Source: a virus. Taken from it: a stretch of DNA of 55,639 nucleotides. Below, piece after piece: positions 34,970 through 43,929 of the stretch. How positions within the stretch are numbered: position 1 is the stretch's first letter; every line of letters begins with the position of its first letter. The stretch lies in IMG/VR virus record IMGVR_UViG_3300042464_000516, positions 1-55,639 of that record; one strand, 5' to 3'. Made by a program: the position numbers and the translations under genes. The notes beneath the pieces were generated by a model. It had not been told where the DNA came from, made no database searches, and worked only from the letters and a program-made list of their open reading frames with translations.

Positions 34970-35249
34970 TGGAGAGCAGGCGGATTGAGATCAGGTGCAT
35001 TGCGCCACAAAGCGCGAAAAGGTAGAGAGGGTAATGATAACCATTTCCTCCCGTGTAAAAATAGACAGTCGTGCCCCATACGCTGGACATACAAGCAGGA
35101 CAGAGGAACAGGGGCTTGCAGAACCACTTCGGCAGAATCACTTCCAGCGCATCGGCAATCGGCTCAAGGATCATGCCCTTCCCGCACGCCGCCCATGCAC
35201 CCGTGATAACGAGACACCCGATGACGATGCGTAGAAGGAACTCGATCAT
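34962..35249 (-). CDS. Small membrane protein, DUF1360-like
   Basis: A 95-residue protein starting MIEFLLRIVIGCLVITGAWA. Hydrophobic segments surround the core LFLCPACMSSVWGTTVYFY, in which C-P-x-C and the aromatic tail match phage DUF1360-type proteins. The ATG at 35249 overlaps the preceding stop (ATGA), which decides the start over longer forms. Overlaps the portal start by 8 nt. Function unknown. Confidence 0.65.
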   Translation of the reverse strand: MIEFLLRIVIGCLVITGAWAACGKGMILEPIADALEVILPKWFCKPLFLCPACMSSVWGTTVYFYTGGNGYHYPLYLFALCGAMHLISIRLLSND

Positions 35250-35539
35250 CGCTTTCCTCCACAAGTCTTTGTAGGACATCCACCGCCGCTCCGGTGCATT
35301 ACTGGCGCATGGTAGTTCCTGTTTCCCGTGCATACGTGATGCGGAAATTGGGTGCAGGCGAGTTCGTCTAGCTCGTCCTCTGTCGGTGCGGTGATGCCGT
35401 TTGCCGTGCAGTAGGTATTCACCTTGCCGACCCACTGATTGAACGTCTCGTGAACGGTGCGCCATTCGACAACGTGTTTCCCGTTCCTCCAAATTATCGG
35501 GATTGACGGAACCATTGATTTGTTTTTGATGCGTGGCAT
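35246..35539 (-). CDS. Hypothetical protein, 97 aa
   Basis: A 97-residue protein, MPRIKNKSMVPSIPIIWRNG..., with a C-terminal Cys/His cluster (CTQFPHHVC and GGGCPTKTCG) that could bind a metal. It is coupled to the DUF1360-like gene and lies just after a glycosyltransferase. No recognised family. Confidence 0.55.
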   Translation of the reverse strand: MPRIKNKSMVPSIPIIWRNGKHVVEWRTVHETFNQWVGKVNTYCTANGITAPTEDELDELACTQFPHHVCTGNRNYHAPVMHRSGGGCPTKTCGGKR

Positions 35540-35540
35540 A

Positions 35541-36164
35541 TCAGTTTTTAGTCCAAGAGCCTAAGTTATGAGTGTCGTGTAATATCAGTGTTTCGGGATA
35601 TTTCTGCTCACAATATATGTAACGCTGATTGAGTAAAGCGGTTGTGTAATCGCAGTTCTCAATAATTGCAAGCCCTGTCCTATGACCGTTAATCGCGTGG
35701 TTGGCAGAAGTAATCTGCGCGGGTGTCCAAAGCGCGGCGATAATCCCGATCATTCTGCCGTTCGGAACAGATGCCATAAACGTGTTGTCCACAATAGGGA
35801 CGGCACGATGAAGGGCTACGTCTTTGCGGAATGGCGAGCGCAACCCCGCAACGAAGTCGAACCGATTCCATACGTCAATCGAGTCAAACGGGCGTATCGG
35901 CTGGCTATCCACATCCACGTAGATTCCGCCTTCCTCTTGAAGCAGCAGCACGCGTAGGCGATCCGTGATAAACGCGATGCGCTCTCCTTTAGCGACCATA
36001 TATTTCACAAATGGGTCTTGCCCGTAGCGTTCCAGCAGTTCGTTGCCGTGTATCTTGTGCGACCAATCTGCATTTAACGCTTTCATATCCCAGCACCAAG
36101 CGGATTCCCTCTCTGGAATCACCTTATCCCCGATCCAAATCTGATGGATGATTTTCGGAATCAT
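35541..36164 (-). CDS. Glycosyltransferase, GT32-like
   Basis: A 207-residue protein. IPKIIHQIWIG at the start and EEGGIYVDVD near residue 90 are the diagnostic elements of the GT32 'DXD sugar-binding' family (Golgi-type mannosyl/galactosyl transferases), with the D-x-D binding the nucleotide-sugar metal. The start at 36164 overlaps the preceding stop (ATGA). It belongs to a run of glycosyltransferases probably acting on host surface glycan or virion glycoprotein. Confidence 0.8.
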   Translation of the reverse strand: MIPKIIHQIWIGDKVIPERESAWCWDMKALNADWSHKIHGNELLERYGQDPFVKYMVAKGERIAFITDRLRVLLLQEEGGIYVDVDSQPIRPFDSIDVWNRFDFVAGLRSPFRKDVALHRAVPIVDNTFMASVPNGRMIGIIAALWTPAQITSANHAINGHRTGLAIIENCDYTTALLNQRYIYCEQKYPETLILHDTHNLGSWTKN

Positions 36165-37060
36165 AGCGTTGACCAATACCGGATAATCGCCTGCTCCTGC
36201 TCCCGTGACGCGATTCTCATGTCAGGCGCGAAAAAGATTTCCGGTGACAACTGGAATCCTCTGCCGTCGAATGGCTGTGAATAGCTCTCGCCGCCAACCG
36301 CCCCGCCCCATTTATGGATGTAGTGGCTTAGGTTGCGCTCGAAAAACTTGGAGTGCTGCCGATTCTCGCCCTGGTGTATGGTGCGACTCCAAAAGTGGAA
36401 GTATGCTGCTTCGCTGAGTCCGCACGCCTTCACCCCGCATAGGTTTGCCCGTCTCGCGGCGTCGTTATCCTCAAAATATGCGTTCGGCCAGAAGTTCACA
36501 TCGGCATATCCCGTCTTGTCGAATACGCTGCGCTTGAACAGCGCGAGATTGCGAACGTCTTTCAAAGAATCCGCTTCGATATGTGGTGCATGAAAATCCC
36601 TGTGCATTTCCCACGGTCTTGCGTCGAAGTTGGTGAACTCTAGCGTATCTCCCTTGAAGTATTGCGCGGCTTCGGGGTATCGGGCTACAAGGGATTTCGA
36701 GTCAAACTGTGAAGCGCATATCCATTCCCAATCGGTTGTTTCCGCGCAGTTAATCATGGCATCGAGTGCGCCGGGATACGGGATAACGTCATTTCCCATG
36801 ATGATCACGTTGTCGTAATCGCCCTTCACCCACGCATACTCAAAGATGTCGTTGATGCTTCCGGCGAACCCGATGTTTTCAGTGTTTCGGATGTGGTTGA
36901 TCATGCCAGCCGACAACCAATGCTCCATGTTGAAGTCCTTCGGGTCTGCTATCACCACTAAAATATCGGCATCCTTTGTCAGCGTTTCCTTAATGCCGCG
37001 CACAGCGAGTTGCAGGAATGGCAAGTTGCCGTATGAGACTATTCCGATGAGCGTTTTCAT
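36161..37060 (-). CDS. Glycosyltransferase family 2
   Basis: A 299-residue GT-A-fold enzyme. MKTLIGIVSYGNLPFLQLAV is the first nucleotide-sugar strand. NTENIGFAGSINDIFEYAWV, followed by YDNVIIMGNDVIPYPGALD, contains the D-x-D-type metal site in degenerate form (GNDV). FEDNDAARRA near the middle matches the ED-x-D acceptor-binding motif of GT2. The ATG at 37060 overlaps the preceding stop (ATGA). Substrate unknown. Confidence 0.82.
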   Translation of the reverse strand: MKTLIGIVSYGNLPFLQLAVRGIKETLTKDADILVVIADPKDFNMEHWLSAGMINHIRNTENIGFAGSINDIFEYAWVKGDYDNVIIMGNDVIPYPGALDAMINCAETTDWEWICASQFDSKSLVARYPEAAQYFKGDTLEFTNFDARPWEMHRDFHAPHIEADSLKDVRNLALFKRSVFDKTGYADVNFWPNAYFEDNDAARRANLCGVKACGLSEAAYFHFWSRTIHQGENRQHSKFFERNLSHYIHKWGGAVGGESYSQPFDGRGFQLSPEIFFAPDMRIASREQEQAIIRYWSTL

Positions 37061-37866
37061 GTTTCTGATGTGATTTTGTTTGTCCAGTATCCAAGTGTAA
37101 GCTTTTCGTAATTGAACGCCTGATTCTTGGTTCTTTCTATAAATTGCTCCATTCTGAACCCGTTCACATGGCTCCATTCCTCTACAATCCAAACAGGAAG
37201 ATCGTCAAATAATGGATTCAACGGAGATGATTTCACTATCGGAATACATCCCAACGCCAACGCTTCCCATGTCCTATGGCAATCTAGTCCAACTCCATGC
37301 GGAGACAGAACAAAGGCGTGTTCGCACATCCGAGTCCACGTATCTTTTCTTGAAGTCCACCCATCTTGAAAAACCAATGCCTCTTTTTCCGGGAGACTCC
37401 ATGCGTGCTGTCTGTCCTGTATTCTTCTATTGCTGAAATGGAAGTTGCAGAAGCCTAATTTTTTCCTTTCCCAAAATGGCGGGTATTTTTCTTTGATGCT
37501 TAAAAGTTGTTTCTCCTGTTCAATAGGCGTAGCTTTTGGCCCCCAATGTTCAGCGCGACCTTCTGATAAGGTGTGGTAGTCTAGTCCTATCGGTATCTGT
37601 CTTAGCTTCGGGTGTCCTAATACACAATTTTGGGAAAACCACAGCTTTAGTTTGGGATTATCAATAACAGAAGAAGCCTCTGGAAAATCATTTGGAATAG
37701 TAGAGTCGGATAGGCCAGAAACGAAGATGAAGTCATTGTCTGGAAACTCTTTAAGATACCTTCTCAAAGAACCCGTATCGCTGCCTGAGTATGGTATTCC
37801 GTTGGATACACAAAACTTGGCTATCCCGTCAGTTGAAACAAGGCTGCAATTCGTGGAATCCGTCAT
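37057..37866 (-). CDS. Exostosin-like (GT47-type) glycosyltransferase
   Basis: A 269-residue protein whose C-terminal ~100 residues read EHAFVLSPHGVGLDCHRTWE then ALALGCIPIVKSSPLNPLFDDL. This is the HG-x-G-x-D-C-x-R...E-A-L-x-x-GC-x-P pattern of exostosin-like glycosyltransferases. A preceding GFCNFHFSNRRIQDRQHAWS forms another part of the domain. Likely uses a sugar nucleotide. Coupled by overlap to both neighbours. Confidence 0.72.
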   Translation of the reverse strand: MTDSTNCSLVSTDGIAKFCVSNGIPYSGSDTGSLRRYLKEFPDNDFIFVSGLSDSTIPNDFPEASSVIDNPKLKLWFSQNCVLGHPKLRQIPIGLDYHTLSEGRAEHWGPKATPIEQEKQLLSIKEKYPPFWERKKLGFCNFHFSNRRIQDRQHAWSLPEKEALVFQDGWTSRKDTWTRMCEHAFVLSPHGVGLDCHRTWEALALGCIPIVKSSPLNPLFDDLPVWIVEEWSHVNGFRMEQFIERTKNQAFNYEKLTLGYWTNKITSET

Positions 37867-38495
37867 AGTAGCGGCGTGGTTCGATTGAAAGTGATGATGG
37901 ATTTACATCCACTCCCCGCATGAGGATATGTCGGCTGATAGTAGTATTCCTCGACACATGGCGCGTTCATGGAGAAGGCGAGCGAGTTATCCCCGCGCCT
38001 GTCCTTAATGCTGGTATCCACTTGTCTGTTGTTGTTCTCGATGATGAAGGTGCATGGCAGTTCATGCCCTGTGACGTATAGCGCGGCCTCAAACAGATGC
38101 CCGTTCTCGTATGCCCCGTCACCGAGGAAACACCACACCCGTTCATTCCCGCCTGCCCGCTTGATTCCGGCAGCAACGCCAGCCGCGATGCCGCAAGTGC
38201 CGCCAAGGATTGCCGACTGATAGATTTTCAGTTCCTTGCTGAACACGAACATGGAACGATCCTCGCGTATCTCCTTTTCTAGTTGTTCCTCGCTCATCCC
38301 CTTTAGGAGACAGTGATAATGGGCGCGGTGGCTGGTGAATACCCAATCGTCGTGATTGATGCGCTTAAAAATCTCGATCAGTTCATCCTCGTTACCTCCG
38401 CACAGGTGCAGCAAGGAAGGCAGTTCCCCTTCTTCCCATAGCCCCTTGATTCGGTTTTCAAAGGCGATCAGTGATTCTTTGGTATGCAGGTTCAT
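37863..38495 (-). CDS. ThDP-dependent enzyme, alpha/PP-domain subunit (E1-alpha-like)
   Basis: A 210-residue protein like the alpha chain of pyruvate/acetoin dehydrogenase E1. TSHRAHYHCLLKG and GTCGIAAGVAAGIKRAGG precede the thiamine-diphosphate motif GDG (125-127) with ENNN about 29 residues later (153-156). The usual alpha chain is ~330-370 aa; here the C-terminal third is missing. Together with the beta-like gene at 39529 it gives only the PP and Pyr domains, as in sulfopyruvate decarboxylase. The substrate may be a sugar-linked keto acid or aldehyde, given neighbouring glycosyltransferases. Confidence 0.78.
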   Translation of the reverse strand: MNLHTKESLIAFENRIKGLWEEGELPSLLHLCGGNEDELIEIFKRINHDDWVFTSHRAHYHCLLKGMSEEQLEKEIREDRSMFVFSKELKIYQSAILGGTCGIAAGVAAGIKRAGGNERVWCFLGDGAYENGHLFEAALYVTGHELPCTFIIENNNRQVDTSIKDRRGDNSLAFSMNAPCVEEYYYQPTYPHAGSGCKSIITFNRTTPLL

Positions 38496-39532
38496 CGTAG
38501 AGAAATCATTACTCGTCCAGCCAATCCGTTGCGAACTAGGTCTATTCCATCGTTAATCTGTTCCAGCGGCAACTTGTGCGAAATCGTTCCCGTCAAATCC
38601 AGCAACCCCGCACGCCAGAGATTCACGTAGCGCGGGATGTCGAGATGCGGGCGAAACCCGCCGCCCTGCGTAGCGATAATCGTCTTTCCCTCGCCGTAGA
38701 ACATATCGAGAGCAGACAACACGCGATAGGATTGCCTCGGCTTAGGTTGCCCGACCATAATAAATCTGCCGCCGCTGGCGAGCCGCTGTATCCCGTCCTC
38801 AATCGCTTGAATGTTGCCCGTTGTGTCCACGATTACGTCATACTTTTCCACCGGATGCTTAAATGCTTCACTGATGTTGATATAATGTGTAGCTTGATTA
38901 TACATTGCCGCTGACCTTTTATCTTCATTAACATCGCAAGCAACAATCGGATATGCGCAAGATAGTTTAGCTGCCTGTATGAGATTCATCCCCACACCCC
39001 CGCACCCGATGATCAGGATGCTCTCGCCAAACTTCAACTTGGCTTCCTGTTCCACGGTTCCTAGTGCCGTGCTGAGTCCGCATCCGAGCAACGCGCAAAG
39101 CTCCATAGGCACATCGTCGTCAACAACGGTAACACGGTTACGGCTCACCACGGCTGATTCGCAGAGCGTGGTTACGTGACCGCCGCCAATCGTTCTGCCG
39201 TCTTTCGTGTCGTAGCGTGCAGTCAAATAGGCATCGCTGCCTTCGCCTTTGCGCCAGTGGCAAACGACTTTCTTGCCGATGAGTTGAACATTAACACCAG
39301 CCCCGACTTCGCGGACAATCCCGCATCCCTCATGCCCCAACAAGTGCGGCATAAATGCAGCGTTGCCCTTGTTGCCTGCAATCTCTTGTAGCTGGCTGCC
39401 GCAGATGCCGCTCATCAGCATTTCCACGCGCACCTGTCCAGTGGCGCAGGTTTTGCCGAATGACGTTGGTGCGTGTTCAATGTCCCATATCTCTAAGGGC
39501 GAGTTCAGTTGTGTCAGGATTGCGGCTTTCAT
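38492..39532 (-). CDS. Zinc-dependent alcohol dehydrogenase (MDR family)
   Basis: A 346-residue medium-chain dehydrogenase/reductase. Catalytic zinc ligands are present: Cys44 (SGICGSQ), His67-Glu68 (LLGHEGCG) and Cys151 (LLGCGLSTAL). The NAD(P) site is IIGCGGVGMNLIQ (residues ~174-186). The loop that usually holds the structural zinc (four Cys) is replaced by HWRKGEGSDAYL, so only catalytic zinc is expected. It sits between the alpha-like and beta-like ThDP genes and overlaps both, so it probably reduces or oxidises the product of that pair. Confidence 0.88.
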   Translation of the reverse strand: MKAAILTQLNSPLEIWDIEHAPTSFGKTCATGQVRVEMLMSGICGSQLQEIAGNKGNAAFMPHLLGHEGCGIVREVGAGVNVQLIGKKVVCHWRKGEGSDAYLTARYDTKDGRTIGGGHVTTLCESAVVSRNRVTVVDDDVPMELCALLGCGLSTALGTVEQEAKLKFGESILIIGCGGVGMNLIQAAKLSCAYPIVACDVNEDKRSAAMYNQATHYINISEAFKHPVEKYDVIVDTTGNIQAIEDGIQRLASGGRFIMVGQPKPRQSYRVLSALDMFYGEGKTIIATQGGGFRPHLDIPRYVNLWRAGLLDLTGTISHKLPLEQINDGIDLVRNGLAGRVMISLR

Positions 39533-40056
39533 AGATTGTCTTTCAGTTCTACGATCATCGTGCTGCGATTCTGCTTCTGATCTGCAATTGCCGCCTCGTA
39601 TCCCGCAGCAACCTCGTCGGGCGTTGTAACCCGATACACTGGCATCCGAAGTATCTTGCGAAACGCTGCCGTGAAGTCCTGTGTGTGAGTTGCGCCCGTG
39701 AACAGCGGCTTCCGGCTATTCCCGACAACCACGCGAACGATTACGCCTGGAGTCCATTGACCACGGCTGATGATTGCCGATTTATCAATATGATTGACCA
39801 GCGCATCAAAGCAGTTGCCGATGAAATCGAATCTTTCGAGTATCACCATTGGCCGAAGCCCCTTTAACGCGAGTCCCATTGCCATGCCCATCATCAGGTT
39901 CTCGGCTACCGTTGTTTCAAATATCCTGTCATTCGGGATTTCCTTCATCGTGCCGTTACCCCCTTTGCCGTTGAGCAACCCGTAGCCGACAAAGCAGGCA
40001 AACGGATCGCGGGCGAACGAGTTCATCTGATTTGTGAGCGATTCCTTGTATGTCAT
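39529..40056 (-). CDS. ThDP-dependent enzyme, beta/Pyr-domain subunit (E1-beta-like)
   Basis: A 175-residue protein like the N-terminal half of E1-beta/transketolase. TTVAENLMMGMAMGLALKGL carries the conserved catalytic Glu52 (AEN), which activates the aminopyrimidine ring of ThDP. RPMVILERFDFIGNCFDALV and SRGQWTPGVIVRVVVG follow as in the family. It ends where the Pyr domain ends; the ~130-residue C-terminal transketolase domain is absent. The ATG at 40056 overlaps the upstream stop. It would pair with the alpha-like gene at 37863. Confidence 0.78.
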   Translation of the reverse strand: MTYKESLTNQMNSFARDPFACFVGYGLLNGKGGNGTMKEIPNDRIFETTVAENLMMGMAMGLALKGLRPMVILERFDFIGNCFDALVNHIDKSAIISRGQWTPGVIVRVVVGNSRKPLFTGATHTQDFTAAFRKILRMPVYRVTTPDEVAAGYEAAIADQKQNRSTMIVELKDNL

Positions 40057-40877
40057 AACAGTCCTTCCCTGCATAAGAGTTGTCGCGCTTCATCCACTGT
40101 CGCGCATTGATAGATTTCCGGCAGATTTAGTTGCTCCCCGTTATCGAGCAGCGCAATTCGCATCCTGCCGCTTCTGTTGTGATTGTTGTGCGTGTTGATT
40201 GTCGGCCACATCGGGCCGGATGCGACCATAAGGTGATGCTGGCAGCGCGATGACATTTGCCCGATTTCCGTGACGCTTAGATTAGCGACAAAGGGTGCGC
40301 GGGTGCATGGCAGATTACCGACCTTGTTCGTGGTAATCACGCGATGCCTTGTTGCCAAGTCGAGAATCAGCTCATCGAGATACCCGCTGCCGTGTTGTTT
40401 CATTGGGCCGAATTGCCCGCTGCATGGCTCAGAGTTGATGATGAGGAAGTCGAACACGTTATCACCTTTATTCTCCAACCCCGGATAATCGAACAACAAA
40501 TGTTCCTTGATCACAAATGGCGACTTGAAGCCCATCCGTTTTGCCGTCCATTCGTGATGCTCAAGGTAGAAGTTGGAGAAGTCCCAACGGAATTGACTGC
40601 GCTCCCAAAACCCAGGCTTCCCCTCACCCGCGCCTGCGTTCTTCCATGTATCAATCGAAACGTCCTTGATGTTGTCCCATAGCGACCTTGCATCAAATGA
40701 ATCGAGCATGATGTTCGGTAAATCCCGAACCATGTCGCGTAGCGGCTCCAAGTGACACCCGTTGCAGAAATGGATGAACCAATGATCGGGGTGCGCCTTC
40801 GCAATCGAGCGAAGCAGATGCAGGAACAGCATATTGTCGCCAAGGTTGAAGTGGTTGTGCGTCCAAGTGGTTTTCAT
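40053..40877 (-). CDS. Putative glycosyltransferase, GT9-like
   Basis: A 274-residue protein. NHFNLGDNMLFLHLLRSIAK at the start fits the 'GD-x-L' opening of ADP-heptose-type (GT9) transferases. The C-terminal part (MSSRCQHHLMVASGPMWPTI) has the SGP pattern of nucleotide-sugar binding in the GT-B fold. Weaker than the other glycosyltransferase calls. It lies first after the GTG-start protein in the operon. Confidence 0.5.
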   Translation of the reverse strand: MKTTWTHNHFNLGDNMLFLHLLRSIAKAHPDHWFIHFCNGCHLEPLRDMVRDLPNIMLDSFDARSLWDNIKDVSIDTWKNAGAGEGKPGFWERSQFRWDFSNFYLEHHEWTAKRMGFKSPFVIKEHLLFDYPGLENKGDNVFDFLIINSEPCSGQFGPMKQHGSGYLDELILDLATRHRVITTNKVGNLPCTRAPFVANLSVTEIGQMSSRCQHHLMVASGPMWPTINTHNNHNRSGRMRIALLDNGEQLNLPEIYQCATVDEARQLLCREGLL

Positions 40878-41107
40878 ATACGCCAGATGTCGAATCTTCC
40901 TGTGCCGTTCTTCGCGGTTCTCACTTCAATGCCAAGTCTGCGAGCATACCCGATAACCCGCTGCCGAAACTTGTGCGTATCCACCACAAACGAGAATCCG
41001 CTTTTACACTGTGTCAGCGCGAGGCGCGGATCAATGATTTCCCCGAAGCTGGTAATCGGAACCCTTGTCGGGATCGGCTTTTCTTCGTATGTAGGCAACT
41101 TGCTCAC
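40874..41107 (-). CDS. Hypothetical leader protein of late operon, 77 aa
   Basis: A 77-residue protein with a GTG start at 41107, MSKLPTYEEKPIPTRVPITS..., ending basic (RRLGIEVRTAKNGTGRFDIW). It is the first gene of the operon leading to portal and scaffold and lies 8 nt after a -10 hexamer. No recognised family; possibly a DNA-binding regulator. Confidence 0.6.
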   Translation of the reverse strand: MSKLPTYEEKPIPTRVPITSFGEIIDPRLALTQCKSGFSFVVDTHKFRQRVIGYARRLGIEVRTAKNGTGRFDIWRI

Positions 41108-41144
41108 TTATTACGCAATTACCCTTTTACTTCATGTCCGTCAA
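41108..41144 (-). promoter_or_regulatory. Late-operon promoter, leaderless geometry
   Basis: Minus strand: TTGACG (41144-41139), 17-nt spacer, TAATTG (41121-41116), 8 nt, then GTG at 41107. A TTGACC on the plus strand (41152-41157), followed 17 nt later by CACTTT, may serve the divergent terminase operon, but its -10 is poor. Confidence 0.6.
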
Positions 41145-41191
41145 TAACATTTTGACCGCCGTATTCTTTTTTGTCACTTTTCCCGCCTCAC

Positions 41192-42058
41192 ATGAAAAAT
41201 ATCATATTACTCGTTCAAACTCAACCCGACATCGCCGCGCTAGCCACGGCATCACGGGAAATCAAAAAACTCAACACGGAGGGCGTGTGGCTGGTATTCA
41301 GTCCTGCTGTCCTCGTAGATACCGCTGCTGCCGCCAAGGAGCATGATGTAGCTATCCGCGACATCAACGACGCGATGACAGCTTGCGCTGGCCGTCTCGA
41401 CTTTGAAGGCGCAAAAAACTACAAGCTCAAGCTGGATGCCGCGATTCTCGACAAAGCGGAATCCGTGAAGAACGCTTACAAGAAGATGACTGCCGCTGAG
41501 CAGGAATCCGCTTTTCAGCGTGTGTTCGGTGACTTCGTAAAGAATCCGCCAGCCGCGAACATGAAGGTGACGCAGCACAGCGACCACTACGAACCCGAAA
41601 GCTGGATTGAGTTCTTGAACAGTCTCAAGGGTGCATGGTTTGCCCCATTCACGCCGGGAACCTTCTCAATCCTTTGGCCGACTTCGCTGCCGGAGACGAA
41701 AAGTGGAACAATTGTTCCGAAAGCAGAGAAATCGGTTGCCCCGACAAAATTAGACCCTGCGCCTACGCCCGTAGTTCCGGTTGCACCCGCACCCGTGTTC
41801 TATGAAGCACCCGCGCCCGCAGCCTTAGCTCCTGCCGCCGCCCCAACCCCGCCGCCGACTCATCCCGCGCTCCCTGCCCCTGGTGTTCGTCCAAAGGGTA
41901 TCGCCCCGCAGATGACGCCGGAGTTCAAGCAAATCATGGCTATGGGGCTGGACGGTGTTGCAGCCGAAGCCTTCAAAATCGGCATTAATCCCAACGGAAA
42001 ATCCCTGCGCAAACTCGTTCACATGGTCTATGATGCCAAGTATCCAAAACTCGCTTGA
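41192..42058 (+). CDS. Terminase-linked protein, small-terminase candidate
   Basis: A 288-residue protein starting MKNIILLVQTQPDIAALATA. The first ~150 residues are helical and charged (RDINDAMTACAGRLDFEGAK). A Pro/Ala-rich linker (VPVAPAPVFYEAPAPAALAP) spans ~200-240. A C-terminal helical end follows (LRKLVHMVYDAKYPKLA). Its last four bases, TTGA, start the large terminase gene, so the pair is translated together, which favours a packaging role. I find no clear HTH. The ATG at 41192 is preferred to the TTG at 41171. Confidence 0.5.
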   Translation: MKNIILLVQTQPDIAALATASREIKKLNTEGVWLVFSPAVLVDTAAAAKEHDVAIRDINDAMTACAGRLDFEGAKNYKLKLDAAILDKAESVKNAYKKMTAAEQESAFQRVFGDFVKNPPAANMKVTQHSDHYEPESWIEFLNSLKGAWFAPFTPGTFSILWPTSLPETKSGTIVPKAEKSVAPTKLDPAPTPVVPVAPAPVFYEAPAPAALAPAAAPTPPPTHPALPAPGVRPKGIAPQMTPEFKQIMAMGLDGVAAEAFKIGINPNGKSLRKLVHMVYDAKYPKLA

Positions 42059-43929
42059 TACCGTGCATCACAAAGCTCTGGCGACCTTCTGCCGCCGCTG
42101 AATCGCTCTACGATGAGCAAATGCAACTCCTGTCGCCGGATGTTCGGCGGCAGGAGGGGCGGGATGCGACGGAATACGAAATCCTGCTGGCGACATTCGG
42201 CGCACTCCCGCACAAGCACCCGCTGAAATACGAGTTCCTGATCCTATGCTGGATGCAGCAATGGCCGGAGACGATTCAGTTTGAGAATGACGGCATCCTC
42301 AACCATTGGCTGTTCCGCATGGCAAAAGGGTTCTGCTTCTCGCGCCGTTTGCTGCTCATGGGTTGCGGTTCATCGGGCAAAACCCAAGCATCAGCCGCCT
42401 ACGCCTACACCATCTGGAAGGCGCGACCATTTAACACATCCGTATTCCTGTCCACCACATCAGCGGAAGCAGGCGAGTCGAGAACATGGGGTGCGGTGAA
42501 AGACTTGCACAAGGCTGACAAGTTCAAAATCGGCAAGCGCATTGATTCCCTCCACCTGATTACTCTCGATGAAGAAGTGCGCGATGAGGACGGGGTGAAG
42601 GAGCGGGATTTCCGCGACGTTATCAAGTGCATCAACATCAAGCCGGGGCAGGAGGGCAAGAACGTAGTCGCATCCATCGTTGGACGTAAAAACGAACACG
42701 TAGTCTGGATTTGCGACGAGTTTCCGTTTATGGACGTTGGCGTATTGACGGCTCGCGTGAACTTGAACACGAACCCGTTCTCGCAGTTCATCGGACTCGG
42801 TAATGCACCCGAAGAAGGCGACCCGATGTATATTGATGCCGCACCTTTCGGTGATAAGTATCCCGATGGCTGGAAATCGCTGGACAAGGATACGATGGAT
42901 AGCTGGCCCACTTCATCCGGTCTATGCCTTTACTTCAACGGCGCGAAGTCTCCAAACTTCAAGGAACCCGGCAAGATGCCGTTTCCGCGCCTGATGAACG
43001 AGAACTTCCGCAAAGAGATTCTATCGGATGCAGGAGGCGAGGATGCGCCGATGTATTGGAAGCAGTTCTACGGCTTTCCGCCTTCCGTAGATGTGTCGGA
43101 TAAGGTTCTTTCTGGAAAGCTGATGGAGTCTTGCGGTGCATTCCAGAAAATCAACTGGCAGGACAACAACCTGTCCGCCCTTGCAGGACTCGACCTTGGA
43201 TTCCGCGCAGGAGGCGATCCCTGTGTCATTCAATTCGGAAAAATCGGTTCCGGCAGGCATGAGGACGACATTGATGCCCGCTACAAGCGCATGATTGCCT
43301 TGGAGCGCGATGCTATTGCGCTTGTGCCAAAGCAATCAAAAGAAGCCTTTGAAGTGCAGATTGCAAAGCAGGTAGTCGAACAATGCCGTAGCCGAAGCTG
43401 CCACGAACTCGCCTTGGACGTTACGGGTGATGGCGGTATCCTTTTGCAGCACATCGAGCGCGAAGCCCGTGAGCAGTCTTACAGCCTCACCGTTCACGCG
43501 ATCTCGTTCTCCGGTATCGCTGAAAACCGAATCGTGATTCCCGGCGAGAAGCGCAAGGCCCGCGAGATGTTCGCCAACATGGTGTGTCAGATATGGGGCA
43601 CTACCCGTCTCGCGATAATGAATAGAGCGGTTGGCGGGATGAACAGTCAATCGAACGTCACCAAGCAACTATGCGCCCGCAAAATGGGCACAGACGAGAA
43701 AAAGCGCATGACGATTGAGCGCAAGAAGGACATGAAAGAACGGATTCGCCGTTCACCCGATCACGCTGATGCCGCCTGTCTGCTGATCCATCTGGCAATG
43801 CGCAACGGGCTTGCGGGGTATGAGCAAAAGCGGGAAGCCAAGCCGTTCAACCCGGAGGACTACTTGAAGAAAGTCAATCCAGCAGGGAAATATGGGACGC
43901 AGCAGCGAAGTGTATATAGCGGGAGATAG
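42055..43929 (+). CDS. terL: Terminase large subunit
   Basis: A 624-residue DNA-packaging motor. The Walker A-like loop is LLMGCGSSGKTQ near residue 105. Walker B is HVVWICDEFPF near 218, followed by TARVNLNTNPF as the coupling region. The nuclease domain begins LAGLDLGFRAGGDPC near 378 (first Asp), continues with LALDVTGDGGILLQH near 457, and has the final Asp in RRSPDHADAACL near 565. Start: TTG 42055 overlapping the preceding stop (TTGA); the next in-frame ATG is 42121. Cuts and packages concatemeric DNA. Confidence 0.88.
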   Translation: MIPCITKLWRPSAAAESLYDEQMQLLSPDVRRQEGRDATEYEILLATFGALPHKHPLKYEFLILCWMQQWPETIQFENDGILNHWLFRMAKGFCFSRRLLLMGCGSSGKTQASAAYAYTIWKARPFNTSVFLSTTSAEAGESRTWGAVKDLHKADKFKIGKRIDSLHLITLDEEVRDEDGVKERDFRDVIKCINIKPGQEGKNVVASIVGRKNEHVVWICDEFPFMDVGVLTARVNLNTNPFSQFIGLGNAPEEGDPMYIDAAPFGDKYPDGWKSLDKDTMDSWPTSSGLCLYFNGAKSPNFKEPGKMPFPRLMNENFRKEILSDAGGEDAPMYWKQFYGFPPSVDVSDKVLSGKLMESCGAFQKINWQDNNLSALAGLDLGFRAGGDPCVIQFGKIGSGRHEDDIDARYKRMIALERDAIALVPKQSKEAFEVQIAKQVVEQCRSRSCHELALDVTGDGGILLQHIEREAREQSYSLTVHAISFSGIAENRIVIPGEKRKAREMFANMVCQIWGTTRLAIMNRAVGGMNSQSNVTKQLCARKMGTDEKKRMTIERKKDMKERIRRSPDHADAACLLIHLAMRNGLAGYEQKREAKPFNPEDYLKKVNPAGKYGTQQRSVYSGR

